Positions 1 through 8,690 of a stretch of 64,000 nucleotides of DNA are shown here, piece after piece. Made by a program: the position numbers and the translations under genes. Under the pieces are notes generated by a model. It was not told the DNA's origin, did not search any database, and saw only the letters and a list, made by a program, of their open reading frames with translations. The stretch's first letter is position 1. Each line of letters begins with the position of its first letter. The DNA is from an uncultured Lachnospiraceae bacterium (GTDB lineage: Bacteria; Bacillota; Clostridia; Lachnospirales; Lachnospiraceae), in the NCBI GenBank assembly GCA_934317845.1, contig CAKRES010000002.1, positions 62,001 to 126,000 on the forward strand, given 5' to 3'.

Positions 1-2
1 GT

Positions 3-374
3 AATACCATAAAGAAATTAGATGAGTTTTATGTTCGAATGAAAATCAAGTTTAATGATACTGTTGAGAACCCTATATTTGCATTTTCGATTAAAGATTT
101 AAAGGGAATGGAATTATGTGGAACAAACACATTTATTGAAAATGTTGATACGGGTATTCGAAGAGAAGGGGATATTGTGGAGGTATCATTTAAACAAAAA
201 ATGATGCTACAAAATGGACAATATTTGTTACAGCTTGGTTGTACGGGATATGTTGGTGATGAATTAGAGGTATATAAAAGGTTGTATGACATTTGCTGTA
301 TTCAAGTAATTTCTGACAAGATAACAAATGGCTTTTTTGATGTTGATTCAGAAGTAGAGGTAAAGGAAGGATAA
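3..374 (+). CDS. Polysaccharide ABC exporter ATPase, C-terminal (Wzt-type) domain, 5'-truncated
   Basis: The reading frame is open from the left edge, so the start codon and the nucleotide-binding domain lie outside the window. What remains (about 123 residues) is a beta-rich domain of the kind at the C-terminus of Wzt-like ATPases, with recognisable stretches such as FAFSIKDLKG, GDIVEVSF and NGQYLLQLG. In characterised Wzt proteins this domain binds the finished glycan chain before export by Wzm/Wzt. It ends 5 bp before the large glycosyltransferase, so the genes are probably co-transcribed. The adjacent methyltransferase and kinase-like genes fit ABC-exported glycans whose chain end is chemically capped. 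The family call rests on the C-terminal domain alone. Confidence 0.7.
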   Translation, partial: NTIKKLDEFYVRMKIKFNDTVENPIFAFSIKDLKGMELCGTNTFIENVDTGIRREGDIVEVSFKQKMMLQNGQYLLQLGCTGYVGDELEVYKRLYDICCIQVISDKITNGFFDVDSEVEVKEG

Positions 375-379
375 CGAAA

Positions 380-3355
380 ATGAGTAAACTTGGGAAGGGA
401 ATGTTAATTGTAAAATCTGTTGCAAAACAGCCAGCGTTAATTGGACACGGGTTGAGATATATCAAGGATCATGGTATTAGAAATTTGTATTATTCTTTAG
501 CATCATATACAGGAAAACAGATTATGGTTTTGCCGGATTCTACAGTTGGATATTCCTATAGTGGAGTCATAAAATTTTCGATTTTAATGCCGGTTTATAA
601 TGTGGAAATAAAATGGTTAGAACGAGCTATTGAATCTATAAAAAATCAGAACTATCAAAATTGGGAGTTGTGTATTGTTGATGATTGTTCCAGTGATAGC
701 CGTGTGCGTGAATACTTATCAAAGATTCATGACAAACGTATTGTTATACATTTTTCTGATGTAAATTCAGGAATTTCAGGCGCAACTAATAAATGTGCTG
801 AAATTGCAAATGGTGATTTTTATTTATTGATGGATAATGACGATGAAATAGCTCCGAATGCTTTGGATGAATTTTATCGTTGCATTAATAGCACGAATGC
901 TGAAATTGTTTACAGTGATCAAGATATTGTAGATCAAAATGGAAATCACATGAATCCGTTTCATAAGCCTGACTGGTCACCTGACTTGTTTTTGAGTCAG
1001 ATGTATATTGGACATCTTGTGGGATTTACGAGAGAATTGTTTGAAAAAGTTGGTGGATTCCGTTCTGAATATAATGGAAGTCAGGATTATGATTTACTGC
1101 TTAGAATGACATTGGAAACAAATAATATAAAACATATCCCTAAAATTTTGTATTCATGGAGAGATATTCCTACATCTACGGCTGCCAACCCAGAGTCTAA
1201 ACCATATGCTCAAACAGCAGGGTTGAAAGCAATACAATCATTTTTGGATACAAAGTACGGAAAAGGTGCTGCTGTTGCGAAAGAGACAGATAATTTATTT
1301 GTATATGATGTTCGATATAGTATTCCAGAAGGAACAAAAGCTGGAATTATTATTCCGACCAAGGATCATGTTGATTTATTAAGTGTAGCCATAGATAGCA
1401 TTATGGAGAAGACTTCATATGATAATTTTGAGGTTCTTATTTTGAATAATAATTCGGAAGAAATAGAAACTTATGAATATTTCGAACGAGTTGTGAAGCA
1501 GTATGATAATGTAAAAGTTGAAGATGCACTTTTTGAATTTAACTGGTCTAAGCTAAACAATTATGGAATGAAAAGTCTTGGTGCAGATGTATATGTGTTC
1601 ATGAATAATGATATGAAAGTAATTAGTAATGATTGGTTGACACGTCTTGTAGAAAAGTCATTATTAAATACAACTGGTGTAGTAGGAGGTTTACTTCTAT
1701 ATGAAGACGATACAATCCAACATGCAGGTGTAGTTGTTGGAATGGGCGGCTGGGCAGAGCATGTATTCAAATCTATGAAGCCAGTTCATTATGGTGCTCC
1801 ATTTGTTTCGCCAATGGTAACAAGAAATGTTTCAGCTGTAACCGGAGCGTGTTTGGCTATTTCCAAATCAAGATTAGAACAAATTGGTAATTTTGATGAA
1901 AGATTTATTATATGCGGAAGTGATATTGAATTAGGAATACGTGCATCTGCAAGAGGTTTTTACAATATATATGATCCAAACGTCAGATTATATCACTTTG
2001 AATCAAAGTCAAGAGATTCCTATGTTCCAGATATAGATTTTAAAATGTCGTATGAGGTGTATACTCCTTACAGAGAAAATGGTGATCCATTTTATAATAT
2101 CAATTTAGATTATTATGTTTTTCAGCCTACGCTAAAAAAATCAAAATTAGTTGAGCCGGTAGCTGAAATGGCAGGTAATAACGATTATATTACACCAGAC
2201 AAAGTAAAAGTGGATGAAATCAATCCATATCATTTTAGAGTAGAAAATAGAAATAAAAAAAGATTGAATCTGCTTGTTCCTTCTATTAACCCGGAACATG
2301 TTTTTGGAGGCATTTCCACTGCTATAAAATTTTATGTGAAGTTAGCCGAGACATTGGGATATGATCAAAGACTTATTCTTGTGGATGCGATTCCTTCCAA
2401 AGAGGCATTGGAACAATATAATGATTACGAACTGGTAGATCCGGGTAAGGAGAGTAGTAGTACAAAACAGATAGTGTCTTATGCATATCGTGAACAATGT
2501 GGTATACCGGTATCTGACAAAGATTATTTTATGTTTACTGGTTGGTGGACGGCTCATTGTACACAAGAAGCATATGAATCATTTGAAATAAAACCTAATC
2601 CGTATGTTTATTTTATTCAAGATTATGAACCAGGGTTTTATGCATGGTCTACGAGATATCTCCTTGCTGATGCAACATACAAAACGGATAATGATGTGAT
2701 TGCAATTTTTAATTCCTTGTTATTGAAAGAATATTTTGATAATTGGGGATATAAATTCAAGTATTCATTTGCTTTTGAACCTGTTTTAAATAATTCTTTG
2801 AAAGAGTCATTGCTAAAATTGGAAAAGGTAATAGAAAAGGAAAAGAAGATTTTAATATATGGCAGACCTTCAACAGATCGGAATGCATTTTCTTTAATAG
2901 TAGCTGCTTTAAATAAATGGGCAGCAATTTATAAAGATGCGGGTGAATGGGAAATCTATTCAGCCGGAGAACAACATTCAGATATTATGTTAGATAATGG
3001 AAATATTATTCATTCGGTAGGGAAATTAACAATTGAAGAATATGCTAATATATTGACGAAATCCTATGCAGGAATATCTTTGATGGTTTCTCCACATCCA
3101 AGTTATCCCCCATTAGAGATGGCAACTTTTGGAGTGAAAGTAATTACTAATACATTTTGCAATAAGGATTTAGCTGATTTTAATTCAAATATTGTTTCAA
3201 TTAACAAAACAAATCCAACTACTATAGCAACGGAGCTTATTAAAATATGTGATGGATATAGTGGTAGCTGTGAGATAGAATCTTTTGATAATGATTATAT
3301 TAATAATGACAATGTCTTTGATTTTGTAGAGGACATAAAAAAATTGTTGAATTAG
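380..3355 (+). CDS. Three-domain glycosyltransferase: GT2-GT2-WsaF-like (GT4)
   Basis: A 991-residue cytoplasmic protein. The first GT2 domain (about 65-290) has FSILMPVYN, VDDCSSD and MDNDDE, the nucleotide-sugar and DXD-type motifs. The second (about 320-580) starts AGIIIPTKDH and carries MNNDM, giving two active sites of the same fold. From about residue 625 the sequence matches the WsaF rhamnosyltransferase type: LLVPSINPEHVFGGISTA, YFIQDYEPGFYAW, IYGRPSTDRNAF and SPHPSYPPLEMATFG. The same C-terminal module is encoded alone at 5556-6827. WsaF is a known beta-1,2-rhamnosyltransferase of S-layer glycan synthesis, so with rfbBDC downstream this enzyme probably builds a rhamnose-containing repeat unit. 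Linkages cannot be read from sequence. AT-rich codon use suggests transfer. Confidence 0.85.
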   Translation: MSKLGKGMLIVKSVAKQPALIGHGLRYIKDHGIRNLYYSLASYTGKQIMVLPDSTVGYSYSGVIKFSILMPVYNVEIKWLERAIESIKNQNYQNWELCIVDDCSSDSRVREYLSKIHDKRIVIHFSDVNSGISGATNKCAEIANGDFYLLMDNDDEIAPNALDEFYRCINSTNAEIVYSDQDIVDQNGNHMNPFHKPDWSPDLFLSQMYIGHLVGFTRELFEKVGGFRSEYNGSQDYDLLLRMTLETNNIKHIPKILYSWRDIPTSTAANPESKPYAQTAGLKAIQSFLDTKYGKGAAVAKETDNLFVYDVRYSIPEGTKAGIIIPTKDHVDLLSVAIDSIMEKTSYDNFEVLILNNNSEEIETYEYFERVVKQYDNVKVEDALFEFNWSKLNNYGMKSLGADVYVFMNNDMKVISNDWLTRLVEKSLLNTTGVVGGLLLYEDDTIQHAGVVVGMGGWAEHVFKSMKPVHYGAPFVSPMVTRNVSAVTGACLAISKSRLEQIGNFDERFIICGSDIELGIRASARGFYNIYDPNVRLYHFESKSRDSYVPDIDFKMSYEVYTPYRENGDPFYNINLDYYVFQPTLKKSKLVEPVAEMAGNNDYITPDKVKVDEINPYHFRVENRNKKRLNLLVPSINPEHVFGGISTAIKFYVKLAETLGYDQRLILVDAIPSKEALEQYNDYELVDPGKESSSTKQIVSYAYREQCGIPVSDKDYFMFTGWWTAHCTQEAYESFEIKPNPYVYFIQDYEPGFYAWSTRYLLADATYKTDNDVIAIFNSLLLKEYFDNWGYKFKYSFAFEPVLNNSLKESLLKLEKVIEKEKKILIYGRPSTDRNAFSLIVAALNKWAAIYKDAGEWEIYSAGEQHSDIMLDNGNIIHSVGKLTIEEYANILTKSYAGISLMVSPHPSYPPLEMATFGVKVITNTFCNKDLADFNSNIVSINKTNPTTIATELIKICDGYSGSCEIESFDNDYINNDNVFDFVEDIKKLLN

Positions 3356-3367
3356 TAGGTAAAATAG

Positions 3368-4285
3368 ATGATAAAAAAAATAGATAATATAGAATTAAAT
3401 TATATGTTTTATTCTACGAAAGATAGCTATAGTGATGGAGATATTGAGAATGACATTCTTGAATTGGTAAAAAAAGAAAGTGATGTAGAAAAAATACTGC
3501 AAAACGATAATCGATGGCCGGTTTTTTATCATTTATCACCTATCAGACAAAATATTCTTGAATGGTATCCATTTGACAAAAATGGTCAATGTTTGGAAGT
3601 CGGGGCTGGTTGTGGCGCAATTACCGGTGTCTTATCTAGAAAATTAAAACATGTGGATTGTGTAGATTTGTCAGAAAGGCGTTGCCTAATAAATGCATAT
3701 AGAAATCGCGTTTGTGATAATGTTACAATTTATGTTGCAAATTTCAACGATTTGCAGTTAGAGAAAAAATATGACTATATAACATTGATTGGAGTATTGG
3801 AATATGCGGCATATTATACTGATTCTTCCAATCCGTTTGTTGATTTTCTGAAAAATATCAAGAAAATGTTAAAACCTGGTGGAAAGGTGTTGATTGCCAT
3901 TGAAAATAAATATGGCTTAAAATATTGGGCTGGACGAGCTGAAGATCATACAGGAATGTACTTTGAAGGAATTACTGGATATCGAAAAACTGAGAGTAAA
4001 GTTCGTACATTTTCTAAAGAAAAATTACAAGAAATTATATTATCTGCTGGTTATGGTAATGTACAATTTTATTATCCTGTTCCGGATTATAAATTTCCAC
4101 AACATATTTTTTCGGATCAATATTTGCCAACAGTTGACAGTTTTGTTATGGATGAACATGTCTATGATAATTATTCTATAAATTTATTTGATTTAAATGC
4201 TGCAATGCGTGAAATTATAAAAGATGGTAAATTTGACTTTTTTAATAATTCGTTTTTTGTAGAAATTGAGGTTGGAAATGAATAA
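3368..4285 (+). CDS. SAM-dependent class I methyltransferase, glycan-linked
   Basis: A 305-residue protein with a class I SAM fold: motif I LEVGAGCGAITG around residue 76, an acidic post-I strand (VDCVDLSE) and a C-terminal part with LKPGGKVLIAIENKYGLKYW. It begins 12 bp after the large glycosyltransferase and overlaps the next gene by 8 bp, so the two products are translationally coupled. The pairing of a methyltransferase with a kinase-like protein beside a Wzt C-domain resembles the fused methyltransferase-kinase WbdD, which caps and ends the O9a polymannose chain in E. coli. That role is inferred; the methylated acceptor is unknown. Confidence 0.75.
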   Translation: MIKKIDNIELNYMFYSTKDSYSDGDIENDILELVKKESDVEKILQNDNRWPVFYHLSPIRQNILEWYPFDKNGQCLEVGAGCGAITGVLSRKLKHVDCVDLSERRCLINAYRNRVCDNVTIYVANFNDLQLEKKYDYITLIGVLEYAAYYTDSSNPFVDFLKNIKKMLKPGGKVLIAIENKYGLKYWAGRAEDHTGMYFEGITGYRKTESKVRTFSKEKLQEIILSAGYGNVQFYYPVPDYKFPQHIFSDQYLPTVDSFVMDEHVYDNYSINLFDLNAAMREIIKDGKFDFFNNSFFVEIEVGNE

Positions 4286-5525
4286 GATTTTGTACTCTAA
4301 AATTACAAAAGAAAGAAAAAAAGAGTTTCAGATTATGACTCAGATTGTATTACAAGATGATGAAAAATTTGTTGTTAAGACACCTCTGACTGAATCTGCC
4401 AAAGGGCACTTGATGAAAATGGAGCAATATTCCCAAAAATTTCAGTATGATGATGTTAGACCGATTAATTGTAAACTTCAAGGTGATGCAATCCTTTTTC
4501 CGTTTATTAATGGAATGACGATGAGTGAAAAATTTTTGGCACTTGTTTTTAATGGTGAAAAGTTAAAAGCATTAGAATTGCTGAGCAAATATAAAGAACT
4601 TGTTTATAAAACTGTTGAGGATATCCGGCCTTTTAAAAGTTCAAAACAATTTTGTGAAATTTTTGGGACATATCCTGAATTGGAAGGAATGAAGGCTGCA
4701 AGATATGTAAATGTGGACAATATATTAGAAAATATAATATCCTCCAATGGAAAATATATCATGATTGATTATGAGTGGTCGTTTGATATGTTAATTCCAA
4801 TAGATTTTGTTATATATAGGGCAGTGATAGATTTATTTGTTAATTATTATGATACTGTAACTTCAATGTTTGGAAAAGAAGAGTTATTGAATTATCTGGG
4901 GATTGAGCAGTCACTTGTTTCCATATATAATTTTATGAATATGTCATTCAATGATTATATTTTCAATAATGAAACAGGTTATAATGTAATAAAAAATCAA
5001 TATGTAATGCGTCATATAAATATTGTGGATTATTTAAAGAGCAATAATATTAAAACGCAAATCTATTTTGCGAAAGGCAATGATATTTCGGAAAATAATA
5101 GTTTGATTAAAAACCTATCTGTTTTCGAATTTGCTGATCTTCAAAATATAACAATTGAATGGGATTTGCAATCTGATAGTGAATATGATGGTATTCGTAT
5201 TGATCCAATGGATGTAGCCGGTTACGTTGAAATAAATAATATACAAATAATTTCTACTGATGGTCAAATGATAGATTTTAAATTTAAAAGTTGTAATGGA
5301 TTAAATAAATACGACTGGAAGCAAAATTTTTATATTATAAATGATCCTAATATTTATCTCAGCTTCCATAAAACGAGACTTGCACATATTAGGTATTCTT
5401 TGCGTGTTTTGCCGATACAGGATACGATAATAAACGATAATTTGAAACGTGTAGAAAAATATATTATGATATTAAAACACAATAATAATGTATTACAAAA
5501 GCATATGATGGATAAAGATAATTAG
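4278..5525 (+). CDS. Kinase-like protein, possible glycan chain-end kinase
   Basis: A 415-residue protein with no signal peptide. I chose the ATG at 4278, with GAGG 6 bp upstream and an 8-bp overlap with the methyltransferase. The first ~200 residues show weak kinase-like features: a lysine in FVVKTPL (possible ATP lysine), then VDNILEN and IMIDYEW, which could be the catalytic-loop asparagine and the metal-binding aspartate of a phosphotransferase fold. The C-terminal ~150 residues look like a beta-sandwich (ITIEWDLQSDSEYDGIRIDP). With the preceding gene it could form a split version of a WbdD-like terminator. The kinase assignment is tentative; it could also be a non-catalytic partner. Confidence 0.5.
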   Translation: MNKILYSKITKERKKEFQIMTQIVLQDDEKFVVKTPLTESAKGHLMKMEQYSQKFQYDDVRPINCKLQGDAILFPFINGMTMSEKFLALVFNGEKLKALELLSKYKELVYKTVEDIRPFKSSKQFCEIFGTYPELEGMKAARYVNVDNILENIISSNGKYIMIDYEWSFDMLIPIDFVIYRAVIDLFVNYYDTVTSMFGKEELLNYLGIEQSLVSIYNFMNMSFNDYIFNNETGYNVIKNQYVMRHINIVDYLKSNNIKTQIYFAKGNDISENNSLIKNLSVFEFADLQNITIEWDLQSDSEYDGIRIDPMDVAGYVEINNIQIISTDGQMIDFKFKSCNGLNKYDWKQNFYIINDPNIYLSFHKTRLAHIRYSLRVLPIQDTIINDNLKRVEKYIMILKHNNNVLQKHMMDKDN

Positions 5526-5555
5526 TGCTTTTGGCAAGCTAGATAGGTGCTTAGA

Positions 5556-6827
5556 ATGATAAATAATATTATCCAAAAAATCAAATATAATAAATTAGTA
5601 GTAAGAATATACACGTCTTTGATATTGCGTGTTCGACGAAATATGATTGTAACTGATGTTCCAGAAGTAAGACCTATACAAGTAAGGAAAACTTCAGAGA
5701 AAAATGATCATCTTCGATTAAATATTGTTGTTCCATCGGTTCAATTACGTGATGTTTTTGGGGGGATTTCAACTGCGCTTTCTTTTTTTCAGAATTTGAC
5801 GGACAAGTTAAAATGTGATTCAAGAATTATTGTAATTGATAGAGAAATTGAAAAAAGAGATATGATTTCGTTAGAAGGTTATCAGATAATTGATTGGAAA
5901 GAGAAATCTGATGCCACAAAGCAGTTGGTTGATTTTACAATTCGTCAAAGAAAAACTCTTATGGTTAGAGAGTCTGATGCTTTTATAGCAACCTCATGGT
6001 GGAGTGCGTATATATTGGAGTCAATCATTGATTGGCAGAATAAAAATTATAATAATCAATATAGATCACTATTTTATTTTATTCAGGACTATGAGCCCGG
6101 GTTCTATCCATGGTCGTCCAAATATGTAATGGCGGAAAGCACCTATAAAATGAAAATTCCAACAATAGGAATTTTTAATTCTAAACTACTATATGAGTTT
6201 TTTTTAGAAAAGGGGTATTGCTTTAAAAAAGCATGGTATTTTGATCCAGTTTTAAACGAGGATTTGAAATGCTTTTTCGATAGAGCAGATTTGTCCGTTC
6301 CTAGGAAAAAACAAATTATAATATATGGAAGACCAAATACTTCCAGAAATGCATTTGAATTAATCATGGAGAGTTTAAGAATTTGGGGTGAGAAAGAAAA
6401 AAATGCAAAAGATTGGGAAATTTACTCTCTTGGAGAAAAATTTCCAGATATTAAGATTGGAAATGGTGTTGTAATTAAATCTTTAGGGAAATTAACTTTA
6501 GAAGAATATGCAAAAATTATGCTTGAGACGAAGGTGGGGATTTCGTTAATGATTTCACCTCATCCGAGTTATCCACCGTTAGAGATGTCGACATTTGGAA
6601 TTCAAACAATAACAAATTGTTTTGAAAATAAAAATTTGAACGAGTATAAGAATATTATATGTTTAGAAAATTGTTCAACCAATTCACTGGCTGATATGAT
6701 TTATAAAGTATGTCGTGAAGAAATAAAGGGAACTGGCGAAAAGGATATTTTTAAGTGTAATTCAAGTTTTTCAGATGTGATAGAAGCAAGTTATAATGAA
6801 ATATTGTTGGAATACGGAAATCAATAG
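5556..6827 (+). CDS. WsaF-like rhamnosyltransferase (GT4)
   Basis: A 423-residue cytoplasmic enzyme, started at the ATG at 5556 (AGGTG 6 bp upstream). It is a clear paralogue of the C-terminal third of the 991-residue glycosyltransferase: both have VFGGISTA, YFIQDYEPGFY(A/P)WS, IYGRP(S/N)T, SLGKLT(L/I)EEYA and SPHPSYPPLEM. WsaF from Geobacillus transfers rhamnose to an S-layer glycan chain, and dTDP-rhamnose genes lie in the same cluster. A second independent copy implies two distinct rhamnose linkages, or one free and one tethered activity for the same polymer. It ends 9 bp before the next glycosyltransferase. Confidence 0.8.
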   Translation: MINNIIQKIKYNKLVVRIYTSLILRVRRNMIVTDVPEVRPIQVRKTSEKNDHLRLNIVVPSVQLRDVFGGISTALSFFQNLTDKLKCDSRIIVIDREIEKRDMISLEGYQIIDWKEKSDATKQLVDFTIRQRKTLMVRESDAFIATSWWSAYILESIIDWQNKNYNNQYRSLFYFIQDYEPGFYPWSSKYVMAESTYKMKIPTIGIFNSKLLYEFFLEKGYCFKKAWYFDPVLNEDLKCFFDRADLSVPRKKQIIIYGRPNTSRNAFELIMESLRIWGEKEKNAKDWEIYSLGEKFPDIKIGNGVVIKSLGKLTLEEYAKIMLETKVGISLMISPHPSYPPLEMSTFGIQTITNCFENKNLNEYKNIICLENCSTNSLADMIYKVCREEIKGTGEKDIFKCNSSFSDVIEASYNEILLEYGNQ

Positions 6828-6836
6828 GAGGATCCA

Positions 6837-7622
6837 ATGTATAAACACACATTTGCAATCTGTGCATACAAGGAAAGTGAATATTTAGAAGAATGTATCA
6901 AATCATTGGTTAATCAGGAGGTGCCAAGTAATATTATTCTTGCTACCTCTACACCAAATGATTTTATAAAGGGATTGTGTGATAAATATGGCATAGAAAT
7001 GTATGTGAATACAGGCGATTCAGGTATTACACAAGACTGGAATTTTGCATATGCACAGGCGGATGCAGAGTATGTCACAATTGCGCATCAAGATGATGTA
7101 TATGCAAAAACATATACAAAGCATTTATTGGAACATTTGGAATCAGTAAAGAAGCCGGTCTTGTTTTTTTCTGATTATGGTGAATTGCGTGATGGAAAAA
7201 AGGTATTTCAAAATAAATTATTGAAGATTAAGCGTATTATGTTATTTCCATTGCGTTTTAAATGTTTATGGAATAGTAAATTTGTAAGACGTAGGATTTT
7301 ATCATTGGGTTCCCCAATTTGTTGTCCTTCGGCAACTTTTGTGAAAGAAAACTGTCCGGAAGTGGTATTCCATCATGGATTCCGTGCAGATGAGGATTGG
7401 GAAGCGTGGGAGCATCTGTCAAAGTGTAAAGGTGCATTCGTATATTGTAAAAAGCCACTGGTTCTTCATAGGATTCATGAAGGGTCAGAGACTAGTAAAA
7501 TTCTGGAAGACAATGCACGAACAGAGGAAGATTATGTTATGTTTTGCAAATTTTGGCCTAAACCAATTGCAAAAATTTTAACTAAAATATATGGAACAAG
7601 TGAAAAATCCAATGATTTATAA
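6837..7622 (+). CDS. GT2 family glycosyltransferase
   Basis: A 261-residue single-domain enzyme. The N-terminal TFAICAYKESEYLEECIKSL is the usual start of a GT-A fold and AHQDDVY (about residue 85) is the DXD-type metal/nucleotide motif. RADEDWEAWEHLS is a plausible catalytic-base region. There are no membrane segments. A strong AGGAGG precedes the ATG by 6 bp and the gene lies 11 bp before the next GT2. Donor and acceptor sugars cannot be assigned; it probably adds one residue of the surface polymer. Confidence 0.8.
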   Translation: MYKHTFAICAYKESEYLEECIKSLVNQEVPSNIILATSTPNDFIKGLCDKYGIEMYVNTGDSGITQDWNFAYAQADAEYVTIAHQDDVYAKTYTKHLLEHLESVKKPVLFFSDYGELRDGKKVFQNKLLKIKRIMLFPLRFKCLWNSKFVRRRILSLGSPICCPSATFVKENCPEVVFHHGFRADEDWEAWEHLSKCKGAFVYCKKPLVLHRIHEGSETSKILEDNARTEEDYVMFCKFWPKPIAKILTKIYGTSEKSNDL

Positions 7623-7633
7623 GGAGATGCCAC

Positions 7634-8323
7634 ATGAAAAAATTAGTCATTATACCGGCATATAATGAGAGTGCAAGTATAGTAAAAACGGTAAACGATA
7701 TTAAACAAAACGCTCCAGATTTTGATTATGTCGTTGTGAATGATTGTTCCACAGATAATACATTGCAGATATGTGAGGAGCATGGACTGAACTGTTTGAA
7801 GCTTCCTGTTAATTTAGGAATAGGTGGAGCAGTTCAATCGGGTTACCTATATGGTGTTCGTGAAGGTTATGATGTGGCAGTACAGTTTGATGGAGATGGT
7901 CAGCATAGTGCAGCACATTTAGAAGAAATGGCGAAAACATTAGTTGATCAAAATGCAGATATGGTCATTGGTTCCAGATTTATTACAAATGAGGGGTTCC
8001 AATCTTCTGCTATGAGGCGGTTGGGAATCAAGCATTTTAATTTGTTGATAAAACTATTAACAAAAAAGACGATTACAGATCCAACTTCAGGAATGCGGAT
8101 GGTAAATCGTGAAGTGATGAAGCTTTTTTCAGAGGATTATCCGAAAGATTATCCGGAGCCGGAAAGTGTAGTACAGATTATAGCTCAGGGGAAGAATGTG
8201 GTTGAGATACCGGTGTTGATGAATGAACGAAGTGAAGGTGTATCATCGATTTCTCCGAAAAAATCAATTTATTATATGATAAAGGTTACAATTGCAATGT
8301 TGATTGCACGTTTCAGAAAGTAG
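7634..8323 (+). CDS. GT2 glycosyltransferase, polyprenyl-phosphate sugar synthase type
   Basis: A 229-residue enzyme of the DPM1-like GT2 group: LVIIPAYNESASI at the N-terminus, VNDCSTDNT, the DGDGQH metal site near residue 93 and a TDPTSGMRM segment. It ends in a hydrophobic helix but lacks the two long C-terminal transmembrane segments of some relatives. These enzymes usually charge undecaprenyl phosphate with one sugar for a GT-C-fold transferase on the outer face. The next gene encodes a DUF2304 membrane protein, a common partner, and the DUF2142 protein at 12891 could be the acceptor-side transferase (inference). Confidence 0.8.
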   Translation: MKKLVIIPAYNESASIVKTVNDIKQNAPDFDYVVVNDCSTDNTLQICEEHGLNCLKLPVNLGIGGAVQSGYLYGVREGYDVAVQFDGDGQHSAAHLEEMAKTLVDQNADMVIGSRFITNEGFQSSAMRRLGIKHFNLLIKLLTKKTITDPTSGMRMVNREVMKLFSEDYPKDYPEPESVVQIIAQGKNVVEIPVLMNERSEGVSSISPKKSIYYMIKVTIAMLIARFRK

Positions 8324-8330
8324 GTTAATT

Positions 8331-8690
8331 ATGAATGTAAAGCTTCAAATAATAATTGGAATCATTATTGTATGTATGCTTGTCATCATAGCAAATATGG
8401 TTCGTAATAAAAAAATAGATTTAAGATATGCACTTAGTTGGATCTGCTTAGCAGCATTGTTACTTATATTGGATATATTTCCACAGATTGTATATGCTAT
8501 TGCTAAACTGGTGGGTATTGCAACACCATCTAACATGGTGTTTTTTCTGGGCTTTATACTGATTGTTGTAGTCGTGTATTCGTTAACTGCTTCTGTTAGC
8601 AGATTGTCAAATAAGTCCAAGAGATTAACGCAGGAAATGGCGTTATTGAGAGAAGAAATGGAAAGGGAAATAATGAATAGAAAGTCATGA
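8331..8690 (+). CDS. DUF2304 membrane protein
   Basis: A 119-residue protein with three predicted membrane helices (about 5-23, 35-55, 68-88) and a charged C-terminal coiled-coil-like tail (RLTQEMALLREEMEREI). This matches DUF2304 proteins, which occur directly after DPM1-like glycosyltransferases in surface-glycan loci, as here. They probably anchor or assist the glycosyltransferase at the membrane, though the biochemical role is not settled. The start is the ATG at 8331, 7 bp after the preceding stop. Its stop overlaps the ATG of the flippase gene (ATGA). Confidence 0.75.
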   Translation: MNVKLQIIIGIIIVCMLVIIANMVRNKKIDLRYALSWICLAALLLILDIFPQIVYAIAKLVGIATPSNMVFFLGFILIVVVVYSLTASVSRLSNKSKRLTQEMALLREEMEREIMNRKS

